Below, piece by piece: positions 34,926 through 42,854 of a stretch of 64,000 bases of DNA (position 1 is its first letter; each line of letters opens with the position of its first letter). The position numbers and the translations under genes are program-made. The DNA is from SIG437 sp045648985 (lineage in GTDB: Bacteria; Bacillota; Clostridia; UBA1381; UBA9506): the NCBI GenBank assembly GCA_045648985.1, contig JAZROZ010000025.1:6654-70653 (forward strand), given 5' to 3'. The notes beneath the pieces are model-generated. The model was given only the letters and a program-made list of their open reading frames with translations. It was not told where the DNA came from and ran no database searches.

Positions 34926-35612
34926 ATGATAATTTTAAGTAATGTGTCAAAGATTTATGAAAATGGATCGACAGCGCTTAACAATATAAGCTTTTTTATC
35001 GAACGTGGCGAATTTGTTTTTATCGTTGGACCATCAGGCTCCGGTAAATCAACTTTAATTAAGCTTCTTATGCACGAAGAAGTTGCTACAAGCGGAGATG
35101 TAATAATAGACGGCACTTGCGTTAATCTGTTAAATCACTCACAAATACCTGAATTAAGACGCAAAATGGGTGTCGTTTTTCAGGATTTCAGATTACTTCC
35201 AAAGAAAACAGTTTATGAAAATGTCTCATTTGCAATGGAAGTAGTCGGTGCTTCGTCAAGAGATATCAGAAGACAAGTGCCAAACGTTCTCAGTATGGTT
35301 GGATTATCACACAAAGCAAAGGTATATCCCGGTCAATTATCGGGTGGTGAACAACAACGTGTGGCTTTAGCACGTGCTTTAGTAAATAATCCTGCATTTT
35401 TGATTGCGGACGAGCCAACCGGAAATTTAAATCCAAAGACCGCATATGAGATAATGGAGCTATTAGATGAAATAAACAAACGCGGAACTACTGTGATAAT
35501 GGCTACACATGCAAAGGATATCGTTGACTCAATGAAAAAACGTGTAATTGCTATTGAAGATGGAGTCATAGTTCGTGATGAAGCGAGAGGAGAATACGGC
35601 TATGAAGTTTAG
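34926..35612 (+). CDS. ftsE: Cell division ATP-binding protein FtsE
   Basis: A 228-aa ABC-type ATPase that, with FtsX, controls peptidoglycan hydrolases at division. Walker A is GPSGSGKSTLIK, the signature LSGGEQQRVALARAL and Walker B FLIADEPTGNLNP. The N-terminal MIILSNVSKIYENG is typical of FtsE. It overlaps ftsX by 11 bp. Confidence 0.96.
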   Translation: MIILSNVSKIYENGSTALNNISFFIERGEFVFIVGPSGSGKSTLIKLLMHEEVATSGDVIIDGTCVNLLNHSQIPELRRKMGVVFQDFRLLPKKTVYENVSFAMEVVGASSRDIRRQVPNVLSMVGLSHKAKVYPGQLSGGEQQRVALARALVNNPAFLIADEPTGNLNPKTAYEIMELLDEINKRGTTVIMATHAKDIVDSMKKRVIAIEDGVIVRDEARGEYGYEV

Positions 35613-36492
35613 GTCTATCAAATATTATACAAAGCAAGCAACGGGAAATGTTTTTGCGAATGGTTGGATGAGTATTGCCTCTGTTTTTACCGTTATTGCA
35701 AGTCTTCTCGTGTTTGGTATATTCTTTTTACTTACAATAAACTTAAATTTCATAGCAGGTCAATTTGAGGGTGACTATGAAATAATTTTAGTTGTTGATG
35801 AGAATTATTCTTTCGAACAGACAGAACAGTTAAGGTCAAAGATTGAATCAATAGAGTTTGTTGATAGTGTTACTTTTGATTCAAAGGAATCAAGACTTGA
35901 TGATTTAAAACAGGATATGGGTGATAATGCATATCTATTTGATGGATATGATGAAAACAATCCTCTAAGAGACTGGTATAAAGTTACCTTATCTGACTTA
36001 AGCCAAAGTGAATCTGTAGTGACGCAAATAGAGTCAATCGAAGGTATTGTAAAGGTTATATTCAATCAGGATACCATAGACAATCTTCTTTCTGCAACTG
36101 ATTATTTATCAAGCATCAGCATTTGGATTATGATAGCGCTTGGTGCAATCTCAATATTTATCATATCAAACACTATTAAACTTACTGTTTTTTCACGTGC
36201 TAAAGAAATAAACATAATGAAGTACGTTGGAGCAACAGACTGGTTTATCAGATGGCCATTTATTATTGAGGGTATTATAATCGGACTTATAGGCTCCGCT
36301 GTTTCACTTTTAATAATATCTTTTGGTTACAATGGTCTTACAGCATTTTTTGGAACACTTGGAATATCGTTTGTTTCCTTCAAACCTATTTCACAGATTT
36401 TACCCTATCTGATTCCGATGTTTTTACTGCTTGGAATTTTCTTAGGCGGAATTGGAAGTTTGATTTCAGTCAGAAAGCACTTGAAAGTGTGA
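35602..36492 (+). CDS. ftsX: Cell division protein FtsX
   Basis: A 296-aa membrane protein with one N-terminal helix, an extracellular domain (about 45-165) and three C-terminal helices, the FtsX layout. Family segments include TGNVFANGWMSIASVFTVIAS and REINIMKYVGATDWFIRWPF-like KEINIMKYVGATDW. The start ATG 35602 follows AGAGGAG by 9 nt inside the end of ftsE. It would transmit ATP hydrolysis to cell-wall hydrolases outside. Confidence 0.95.
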   Translation: MKFRSIKYYTKQATGNVFANGWMSIASVFTVIASLLVFGIFFLLTINLNFIAGQFEGDYEIILVVDENYSFEQTEQLRSKIESIEFVDSVTFDSKESRLDDLKQDMGDNAYLFDGYDENNPLRDWYKVTLSDLSQSESVVTQIESIEGIVKVIFNQDTIDNLLSATDYLSSISIWIMIALGAISIFIISNTIKLTVFSRAKEINIMKYVGATDWFIRWPFIIEGIIIGLIGSAVSLLIISFGYNGLTAFFGTLGISFVSFKPISQILPYLIPMFLLLGIFLGGIGSLISVRKHLKV

Positions 36493-36494
36493 CA

Positions 36495-36538
36495 TATAAA
36501 AAGAGTCCCGACTTTTATTAATCGGGACTCTTTTTATA
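36495..36538 (+). terminator. Bidirectional terminator between ftsX and sigF
   Basis: A perfect 17-bp stem (36495-36511 with 36522-36538) that includes A and T runs at its ends serves both convergent genes. It overlaps the last bases of sigF. Confidence 0.92.
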
Positions 36539-37247
36539 TAATATCCTGTCTTAGTTTATTTAAAATTTGTTTTTCCAACCTAGATACCTGAACTTGTGAT
36601 ATTCCAAGATATTTGGCAATTTCTGTTTGTTTTTTATCTTTAAAATATCTCATTATTATAATTTTACGTTCTCTTTCAGTAAGTTTTCCAATCAAATCAA
36701 TAACAACTGTTTTATCAATTATAGTGTTTTCATTGTTGACACCCCCGCTGATTTTATCAACTAACAGTATCTTCTCTGAGTCATCGACTTTGGCATATAA
36801 AGATTCAGGTACCTGAGTTGCCTCAAGAGCCGTTGCAAGTTCTGAGCAGTCAATTCCTAGTTCATTTGCAATTTCACTGATTGTTGGCTCCTTTCCGTGC
36901 TCTTTTATATAGTTTTCACGAAAAACATTTGCTTTAAGTGCAATACTTCTTAGGTTTCTCGATACTTTCACGGGTCCGTTATCGCGCAAAAACCTTTTAA
37001 TTTCACCTAAAATGAGTGGTACGGCATATGTTGAAAACATAACGTTATATGACTCATCAAATTTGTTAATAGCATTAAACAGTCCTATTGAGCCAATCTG
37101 AACTAAATCGTCAAACTCCACTCCTCGGTTTAAAAATCTTTTTGCAATGCTGTATACAAGTCCCATATTATTTTCAAAAAGCTCATCACGAGCCAAATTA
37201 TCACCGTTTTTGGCTTTATTTATCAATTCGTATGTATTTTGCTCCAT
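36534..37247 (-). CDS. sigF: Sporulation RNA polymerase sigma factor SigF
   Basis: SigF is the first forespore-specific sigma factor. The 237-aa protein has region 2 (GLVYSIAKRFLNRGVEFDDLVQIG, with FSTYAVPLILGEIKRFLRD), region 3 and a region 4 helix-turn-helix (QTEIAKYLGISQVQVSRLEKQ). The spoIIAA-spoIIAB neighbours, its anti-anti-sigma and anti-sigma partners, fix it as SigF and not SigG. It is the last gene of the operon. Confidence 0.96.
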   Translation of the reverse strand: MEQNTYELINKAKNGDNLARDELFENNMGLVYSIAKRFLNRGVEFDDLVQIGSIGLFNAINKFDESYNVMFSTYAVPLILGEIKRFLRDNGPVKVSRNLRSIALKANVFRENYIKEHGKEPTISEIANELGIDCSELATALEATQVPESLYAKVDDSEKILLVDKISGGVNNENTIIDKTVVIDLIGKLTERERKIIIMRYFKDKKQTEIAKYLGISQVQVSRLEKQILNKLRQDII

Positions 37248-37261
37248 TATTCACCTCATAC

Positions 37262-37693
37262 TTAATCACATAAGCCAATTTTTTTTGTCATTACTAAAGT
37301 TGTACCTTTATTTTCTTCAGAATAAACTTCTAAAGAATCCATAAAGGTTTCCATAACAGTAAATCCCATACCTGACCTTTCTTCAACATTTGACTCAGTA
37401 TAAAATGGTTCTCTCACCTTTTCTATATCGGTTATTCCTTTGCCTTGGTCCTCTATTATAATTTTAATTTCATCATCTTTCATTTCACACTCTATTTTTA
37501 TTATTCCATTACTATGACCATAGCCATGTATTATTGCATTTGTTACACCTTCTGACAAAGCAGTTTTAATATCTGCAATTTCTTCAATTGTCGGATCAAG
37601 CTGAGATACAAAAGCGGCTACAGTTGCTCTTGCAAAGCTTTCATTTGAAGATTTGCTCAAAAAACTTAAACTCATTTTATTATTTGCATTCAT
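37262..37693 (-). CDS. spoIIAB: Anti-sigma F factor SpoIIAB
   Basis: A 143-aa GHKL-type kinase that binds and inhibits SigF and phosphorylates SpoIIAA. The N box is EGVTNAIIHGYG, G1 is EDQGKGI and G2 is SGMGFTVMETF. The start is ATG 37693 with AGGAGG 7 nt upstream; a longer frame to 37744 would overlap spoIIAA. It lies between spoIIAA and sigF. Confidence 0.95.
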   Translation of the reverse strand: MNANNKMSLSFLSKSSNESFARATVAAFVSQLDPTIEEIADIKTALSEGVTNAIIHGYGHSNGIIKIECEMKDDEIKIIIEDQGKGITDIEKVREPFYTESNVEERSGMGFTVMETFMDSLEVYSEENKGTTLVMTKKIGLCD

Positions 37694-37703
37694 AAATTGC
37701 CTC

Positions 37704-38039
37704 CTATATATTTTCTGCAATCTCATCAAAATCACTATATACATTAATCAGCTTTTTTAAGCCTGACATTGTTATGAGCCTTTCGATTTGCACATTCTTA
37801 CAAACAATCTTTACTTTTCCGCCTAACGCTGATATAAGTTTATATCGTCCAATTATCATTCCAATTCCCGAACTATCCATAAATGAAAGTTCTGACAAAT
37901 CAAAAATAAGGTTTTTAATCGCTTTATTAACTATAACCTCCTCGAGCCTTGCCCTTGCTTTCGACGCACTGTGATGGTCTAGTTCGCCAACAAGTTTGGC
38001 TATAACCGTATCATTCTTTGTACTTATCTGAACTTGCAA
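37704..38039 (-). CDS. spoIIAA: Anti-sigma F factor antagonist SpoIIAA
   Basis: A 111-aa STAS-domain protein that frees SigF when dephosphorylated. The phosphorylatable serine is in LSFMDSSGIGMIIGRY. The start is TTG at 38039, 8 nt after GGAGG (38048-38052). It is the first gene of the spoIIA operon, behind a SigH-type promoter. Confidence 0.95.
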   Translation of the reverse strand: MQVQISTKNDTVIAKLVGELDHHSASKARARLEEVIVNKAIKNLIFDLSELSFMDSSGIGMIIGRYKLISALGGKVKIVCKNVQIERLITMSGLKKLINVYSDFDEIAENI

Positions 38040-38073
38040 AACAAATTCCTCCTTTTACATTTTATTCCATATT

Positions 38074-38103
38074 ATATTCTACATATATTATGGACAATCC
38101 TGC
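38074..38103 (-). promoter_or_regulatory. SigH-type promoter of the spoIIA operon
   Basis: On the minus strand, GCAGGATTG (38095-38103) and GTAGAATAT (38074-38082) are separated by 12 bp. This closely fits the known SigH consensus RnAGGAwWW - 11/12 - RnnGAATww; the only mismatch is the last base of the -35. In Bacillus spoIIA is SigH-dependent, so position and sequence agree. Confidence 0.8.
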
Positions 38104-38113
38104 ATAAAAATAT

Positions 38114-38157
38114 AAGAGTATTTGTCGAAAATTAAAAAGTTTTCGACAAATACTCTT
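38114..38157 (-). terminator. Terminator of yjbQ
   Basis: A perfect 18-bp stem (38114-38131 with 38140-38157, 8-nt loop) lies 13 bp after yjbQ. A T-rich tract follows on the minus strand. It insulates the spoIIA promoter. Confidence 0.9.
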
Positions 38158-38169
38158 TATCACCTGGTT

Positions 38170-38586
38170 TTATTCACCTATAATCTTAATCAGAACTCTT
38201 TTATTTCGTTTTCCGTCAAATTCATAATAGAAAATCTGTTCCCAAGTTCCAAAATCGAGTCTTCCGTTTGTTATCGCTACAACGACTTCTCTACCCATTA
38301 TCGTACGTTTTAAGTGAGCATCTGCGTTATCTTCAAAGCCGTTATGATTATATCTTTCATATGGTTTTTCAGGAGCTAATCCCTCAAGCCATGTTTCATA
38401 ATCGCTGTGGAGTCCGCTTTCATCGTCGTTAATAAATACGCTAGCCGTGATATTCATCGCATTTACTAAAACCAATCCTTCTTTTACTCCGCTTTCCTTA
38501 ATTGCATCTAAGACCTCACCAGTTATATTTACAAGACCTCTTCTTCTTGGTAGATTAAAATGCAATTCTTTTCTGTATGATTTCAT
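38170..38586 (-). CDS. yjbQ: YjbQ/UPF0047 family protein
   Basis: A 138-aa protein of the YjbQ family, for which a secondary thiamine phosphate synthase-like activity has been reported. The family features seen are GLVLVNAMNITASVFINDDE, ENADAHLKRTIMGREVV-like DNADAHLKRTIMG, and TWEQIFYYEFDG. It is a single-gene unit upstream of spoIIA. The physiological role is unclear. Confidence 0.92.
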   Translation of the reverse strand: MKSYRKELHFNLPRRRGLVNITGEVLDAIKESGVKEGLVLVNAMNITASVFINDDESGLHSDYETWLEGLAPEKPYERYNHNGFEDNADAHLKRTIMGREVVVAITNGRLDFGTWEQIFYYEFDGKRNKRVLIKIIGE

Positions 38587-38658
38587 TAAATCGCTCCTCT
38601 CTTTTTTGTTATTATATATTATTTTAAGTTATTTGTCTATATAAATTACGTAAGGTTA

Positions 38659-38687
38659 TTGCGTTTTTTTGATAACTATGATAAAAT
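38659..38687 (+). promoter_or_regulatory. SigA-type promoter of purE-hisC
   Basis: TTGCGT (38659-38664) and TAAAAT (38682-38687), spacer 17 bp, 39 bp before the purE start. No purine riboswitch precedes purE. Confidence 0.55.
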
Positions 38688-38725
38688 ATTTGAAAGTTAT
38701 AGTATTTATTTGGGAGGAAAATATA

Positions 38726-39223
38726 ATGAATAAAATGCCAAAAGTTGCTGTAGTAATGGGTAGTGACTCTGATTTACCCGTTGTAAAAAAATGCATTGAT
38801 GCTCTTAAGAAATTTGAAATTGAAGTTGATGTTAACGTAATATCTGCTCACAGAACACCGTATGAAGCTGAAAGCTTTGCAAAATCAGCGCTTAACAACG
38901 GATTTGAAGTTATTATTGCCGCTGCGGGAAAGGCAGCTCATCTCGGCGGTGTGCTTGCAGCATATACAACACTTCCCGTAATTGGTATTCCAATAAAATC
39001 TTCAACTATGGATGGCCTTGATTCTCTTCTTTCTATGGTACAGATGCCAAAGGGTATCCCTGTTGCAACTGTTGCAATTGATGGCGCAGAAAATGCTGGA
39101 ATACTTGCTGCTCAAATACTTGCGCTTAAGTATGATAACATTGCTAAACTTCTAGTTAAACACAAAGAAGATATGGCAAATGAAGTAAATGAAAAAAATA
39201 AAAAGATTAAAGAAGAATTTTAA
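38726..39223 (+). CDS. purE: N5-carboxyaminoimidazole ribonucleotide mutase PurE
   Basis: PurE catalyses a carboxylate shift in purine synthesis. The 165-aa protein has the class I signature VVMGSDSDLPV, ISAHRTPYEA, and AAAGKAAHLGGVLAA. ATG 38726 follows GGGAGG; the upstream in-frame start at 38669 lacks a site. No other pur gene is nearby, so it is cut off from the usual pur cluster. hisC follows by 24 bp. Confidence 0.95.
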   Translation: MNKMPKVAVVMGSDSDLPVVKKCIDALKKFEIEVDVNVISAHRTPYEAESFAKSALNNGFEVIIAAAGKAAHLGGVLAAYTTLPVIGIPIKSSTMDGLDSLLSMVQMPKGIPVATVAIDGAENAGILAAQILALKYDNIAKLLVKHKEDMANEVNEKNKKIKEEF

Positions 39224-39247
39224 TTGTCTGAGCTAAGGGGAATTTAT

Positions 39248-40345
39248 ATGATTAAAGAAAAAAAATCGCTTTCCGTTATTGCTCCATATGCGGCAGGAAA
39301 GCCGATTGACGAAGTAAAGAGAGAATTTGGTATTTCAGAAGTTGTAAAACTTGCATCAAACGAAAACCCATATGGCGCAAGTCCTCATGCAATTAAAGCC
39401 ACAAAAGATGCGCTATCGTCACTTCATATCTATCCTGACCCGAACTCATATGATTTAAGAAATGCTTTAGCAAAAAAGCATGGTATATCACCATCAAAAT
39501 TTGTTTTTGGAACGGGCAGCGATGGTTTGATTGAATTAATATGTAAAACATACTTAGAACCCGGTGACGAAGCTATTATACCATATCCGTCATTTTCGTT
39601 ATATGAAACAAATGTTATAGCATCAAGCGGAACTCCTGTTAATGTTCCACTTAATTCTGAATATACAATGGATTTTGATGCTATGGCGGATAGCATAACA
39701 GATAAAACGAAGATTATATGGCTATGCAATCCAAACAATCCCACAGGTGCGATATATTCAGACTTTGCTCAGGAAAACTTTATTAATAAAATACGCGATG
39801 ATGTTTTAATTGTTATTGATGAAGCTTATTTTGAATTTGCCTTTGGAAAAAACAACTATCCTGATAGCGAAAAACTGCTTGATAAACATAAAAATATTAT
39901 CATTCTGCGTACTTTTTCCAAAATCTATGGCTTAGCATCGCTGAGAGTTGGCTACGGAATGGCAGATGAAAGTATAATAAGTGCTATGGATAAAATTCGT
40001 GCACCATTTAACGTAAACAGTATCGCCCAGACTGCAGCAGTTGCATCACTTGAAGACAAAGAATTTGCAGAAATGACTATCAAATATAACGAAGAGAATA
40101 AAAAGTATCTGTATAGTGAATTTAATAAACTTGGTCTTTTTTACATAGAAAGTTTTACTAATTTTATTATGGTCGATACTAAACGCGATTCCAAAGAGAT
40201 ATACACAAAGCTATTAAAGAAAGGCTATATTGTGAAAGGCGGTCACGTTCTTGGTATGGATGGTTTTTTGAGAGTAACAATCGGAACTAAGGAAGAATGC
40301 ATCGGCTTTATATCTGCGCTTAAAGAAGTAATCAAAGAAGACTGA
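39248..40345 (+). CDS. hisC: Histidinol-phosphate aminotransferase
   Basis: A 365-aa PLP enzyme for histidine synthesis. The lysine lies in TFSKIYGLASLRVGYG; other family motifs are KLASNENPYGASP, WLCNPNNPTG and VIDEAYFEF. The start ATG 39248 lies 6 nt after AAGGGGAA; an upstream TTG is less likely. There are no other his genes in the window. Related aminotransferases (e.g. for phenylalanine) share these motifs, so HisC is likely but not certain. Confidence 0.88.
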   Translation: MIKEKKSLSVIAPYAAGKPIDEVKREFGISEVVKLASNENPYGASPHAIKATKDALSSLHIYPDPNSYDLRNALAKKHGISPSKFVFGTGSDGLIELICKTYLEPGDEAIIPYPSFSLYETNVIASSGTPVNVPLNSEYTMDFDAMADSITDKTKIIWLCNPNNPTGAIYSDFAQENFINKIRDDVLIVIDEAYFEFAFGKNNYPDSEKLLDKHKNIIILRTFSKIYGLASLRVGYGMADESIISAMDKIRAPFNVNSIAQTAAVASLEDKEFAEMTIKYNEENKKYLYSEFNKLGLFYIESFTNFIMVDTKRDSKEIYTKLLKKGYIVKGGHVLGMDGFLRVTIGTKEECIGFISALKEVIKED

Positions 40346-40403
40346 TTTATATTATGCAAAATTTCGGTAATACTAAATGACAAAAACTTAAGGAGTTGTC
40401 ATT

Positions 40404-40793
40404 TTGAATTACCGTTATTTTTTTAAGATTTTTTCAATAGGTGCTTTAGGATACAGCATAATTGAGATACTCTGGCGCGGATATACTCATTGGAGCATGG
40501 CACTAACAGGTGGCTTTTGTTTTACTGCTCTATATCGATTTTATTCAAAGATATGCAAAACCACATCAAAAATCAAAAAGTGTTTATGCGGTGGAATTAT
40601 AATTACTGCAACTGAATTTATATCAGGCATAATATTTAATAAGCTTCTGAAGTTAGATGTTTGGGATTATTCTAATAATAAATTTAATATTGCGGGTCTT
40701 ATCTGTCCTCTCTTTTCTTTTTTTTGGTGCATTATGTGTCATCCTGTCGCATATTTATGTAAAGTTATAAATAAAAATCTTGAATTTGTGTGA
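40404..40793 (+). CDS. CmpB-like putative ABC transporter permease family membrane protein
   Basis: A 129-aa membrane protein with about four helices. The segments GYSIIEILWRGYTHWSMALTGG, and WDYSNNKFNIAGLICPLFSFFW fit the CmpB-type putative permease family (a poorly known family despite its name). It starts at TTG 40404, 8 nt after AAGGAG. There is no ATPase partner nearby. Its end overlaps the promoter of the XRE gene. Confidence 0.7.
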   Translation: MNYRYFFKIFSIGALGYSIIEILWRGYTHWSMALTGGFCFTALYRFYSKICKTTSKIKKCLCGGIIITATEFISGIIFNKLLKLDVWDYSNNKFNIAGLICPLFSFFWCIMCHPVAYLCKVINKNLEFV

Positions 40794-40808
40794 CATTTTT
40801 GATATAAT
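40780..40808 (+). promoter_or_regulatory. SigA-type promoter of the XRE regulator
   Basis: TTGAAT (40780-40785) and TATAAT (40803-40808), spacer 17 bp. It overlaps the 3' end of the upstream membrane-protein gene. Confidence 0.7.
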
Positions 40809-40835
40809 TATTTTAATGTGGAGGGGGGGATAAAA

Positions 40836-41480
40836 TTGGATTCTGTTATGCTTGGCTCAAAAATTCGTTCATTACGTATTAAGGAGGGTATGACTTTAGA
40901 ACAGCTTGCAACTTCACTTAATATAAAGAGAAATATGCTTTCTAACTATGAACTCGGTAAAAGCGTTATTTCTGCGGAGCTTTTGACAAAGATTGCTGAC
41001 TTTTTTGGTATCAGCTTAGATTATCTCACTCAACGCCAAAATCCAGTTTTAGCCGAAAGTAAATCTGGTGACGGAATGGTAAATATCCCTGTTTTTCTTC
41101 ATCTGCATTCAAATCGCTTATCCGATGATAAAAATCTTTCACAGATAATTTATTCAATCTCAATACCTGAAATTATGCTTTTAGATGGTAATTTCTTTGG
41201 ACTTGCTGCTACAGACGATAGTCTGGATTTAAAATCTTGCCCGAAAGGCTCTGTTTTAATTGTTAAAGAACAGACAGTTGCAAAATCAGGTGAGATTATA
41301 GTTTACTCTTATAAAGAAAATGATGTTCACTATGGTATATATAAAATAACGGGCAACAATATCATAGTTTCACCATCAAGCTCAGATGAAAGCTTTAGTC
41401 CTGTTGTTTACAAAGTTTCCGATAAAGATTTTCATATAATCGGGAAAGTTATAATGGTACTCGGACATATAAAAAATTAA
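40836..41480 (+). CDS. XRE-family regulator with S24/LexA-like C-terminal domain
   Basis: A 214-aa phage-repressor-like protein. The N-terminal helix-turn-helix is LRIKEGMTLEQLATSLNIKRNMLSNYELGK. The C-terminal half (about 115-214) follows the LexA/S24 fold pattern, with a serine in ATDDSLDL where peptidases have GDSM. The position of the catalytic lysine seems to be occupied by tyrosine in HYGIYKI, so self-cleavage is doubtful. No prophage genes surround it. The preferred start is TTG 40836 after the run GGAGGGGGG; GTG 40818 is inside that site. Confidence 0.8.
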   Translation: MDSVMLGSKIRSLRIKEGMTLEQLATSLNIKRNMLSNYELGKSVISAELLTKIADFFGISLDYLTQRQNPVLAESKSGDGMVNIPVFLHLHSNRLSDDKNLSQIIYSISIPEIMLLDGNFFGLAATDDSLDLKSCPKGSVLIVKEQTVAKSGEIIVYSYKENDVHYGIYKITGNNIIVSPSSSDESFSPVVYKVSDKDFHIIGKVIMVLGHIKN

Positions 41481-41490
41481 TAATTATGAA

Positions 41491-41522
41491 AAAGACTTCA
41501 CATAGCTCTATGTAAAGTCTTT
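41491..41522 (+). terminator. Bidirectional terminator between the XRE gene and trmD
   Basis: Arms 41491-41505 and 41508-41522 pair with one mismatch and are flanked by A and T runs, placed between convergent genes. Confidence 0.85.
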
Positions 41523-41527
41523 TATAG

Positions 41528-42271
41528 TTATTCTGAAAATTGTTTTTCCTTGATTAAATCAAGCATCTTTATATCTTCTTTTGAAAGCTCAGCTTTTTCT
41601 ATCATATCAGGTCGTTTTTTTAAAGTCCTTTCTAAAGACTTTTCTCTTCTCCACTGTTCAATGTTTGCATGATGACCTGAAATAAGTACATCCGGAACAC
41701 GTCTTCCCATGAAATCAAGCGGTCTTGTGTACTGTGGATACTCTAAAAGTCCTGAAAAATGCGACTCATTTGTATAGGAGTCACTTGAACTAAGAACACC
41801 CGGAACAAGACGTGAAACGGAATCAATAACGACCATCGCAGGAATTTCACCGCCCGTTAGAACATAGTCACCAATAGAGATTTCATAATCTACAATCTCT
41901 TCAATGATTCGCTCGTCAACACCCTCATAGTGACCGCAGAGAAAAACAAGATGATCTTCCTTTGAAAGCTCTAAAGCAAGCTTTTGATTAAATACCTTGC
42001 CCTGTGGTGACATATATATCACCTTGGGTTTATATGTAAGCTCACCTACGATAGACTGATAGGCTCTGTAAATCGGTCCCGGCTGCATAATCATACCACC
42101 ACCGCCACCATAAGGCTCATCATCAACAGAGTTATGTTTGTTGTCTGCAAAATCTCTGATATTTATGTAGTTTATATCAATAATATTATTCTTTACCGCT
42201 CTTCCCGTTATACTCTCTTCGAGAACATTTTTTATCATTTCGGGAAAAAGTGTGAGACAGTCAAAACGCAT
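41528..42271 (-). CDS. trmD: tRNA (guanine37-N1)-methyltransferase
   Basis: TrmD methylates G37 in tRNAs and is usually essential. The 247-aa SPOUT enzyme has MRFDCLTLFPEM at the N terminus, the knot segments FLCGHYEGVDERI and SIGDYVLTGGEIPAMV, and the C-terminal SGHHANIEQWRREKSL. A TTG three bases upstream is a less likely start. It follows rimM by 17 bp. Confidence 0.97.
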   Translation of the reverse strand: MRFDCLTLFPEMIKNVLEESITGRAVKNNIIDINYINIRDFADNKHNSVDDEPYGGGGGMIMQPGPIYRAYQSIVGELTYKPKVIYMSPQGKVFNQKLALELSKEDHLVFLCGHYEGVDERIIEEIVDYEISIGDYVLTGGEIPAMVVIDSVSRLVPGVLSSSDSYTNESHFSGLLEYPQYTRPLDFMGRRVPDVLISGHHANIEQWRREKSLERTLKKRPDMIEKAELSKEDIKMLDLIKEKQFSE

Positions 42272-42288
42272 CAAATCAAATCCTTTGT

Positions 42289-42786
42289 TTAATCTAATAA
42301 ACCATCTATAAGATTAATCTTTATTATTTTCTCATATATATTTATTTCATTTATAAACTCTTTTACAGCAGGAACATACGCAGTTTTTCCGTCAATTGTT
42401 TTTATGCTGTAAACATCGTTTGCACCGGTCTTTAAAACGTCTTCTAAAACCCCGATTTCTTTGTCATCTGCAATAATTTTAAGTCCGATTAAATCTTTTA
42501 CATAGTAAACGTCATCGGGAAGGTTTTGATTTCGTTCGGAAAATAAAACAGTACCTTTATATGTTTCAGCCTGAGTCATATCATCAATTTCGGCAAACTT
42601 AATAATTGCACAGTTTTTATGAAATCTAAGACTTTTAGGACTAAGCTTTATGTAGCTACCGTTTTTTTGATAATAATAGTTTTTAAAGTCACCAAATTCT
42701 GAAAGATCATCAACCCAAGAATTGATTTTCACTTCACCACGAACACCATGTGTATTAACAATTTGCCCTACTTCAATCAAATCCAT
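42289..42786 (-). CDS. rimM: 16S rRNA processing protein RimM
   Basis: RimM helps 30S maturation near the head domain and binds S19. The 165-aa protein has the N-terminal IVNTHGVRGEVKI and the PRC-barrel segment YYVKDLIGLKII with GANDVYSIK. rimM-trmD is a standard pair, but the usual neighbours rpsP and rplS are not adjacent here. Confidence 0.95.
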   Translation of the reverse strand: MDLIEVGQIVNTHGVRGEVKINSWVDDLSEFGDFKNYYYQKNGSYIKLSPKSLRFHKNCAIIKFAEIDDMTQAETYKGTVLFSERNQNLPDDVYYVKDLIGLKIIADDKEIGVLEDVLKTGANDVYSIKTIDGKTAYVPAVKEFINEINIYEKIIKINLIDGLLD

Positions 42787-42809
42787 ATTTTCAACTCCTC
42801 AAATATCTA

Positions 42810-42843
42810 AATATAGGGAATTGCATCTGCAGTTCCCTATATT
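42810..42843 (-). terminator. Hairpin terminator between clpX and rimM
   Basis: A stem of about 16 bp with one wobble (arms 42810-42825 and 42828-42843) lies 11 bp after clpX. The T tract after it is poor (TATATTTAGAT), so it may be leaky. Confidence 0.65.
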
Positions 42844-42854
42844 AAAATATTAAA

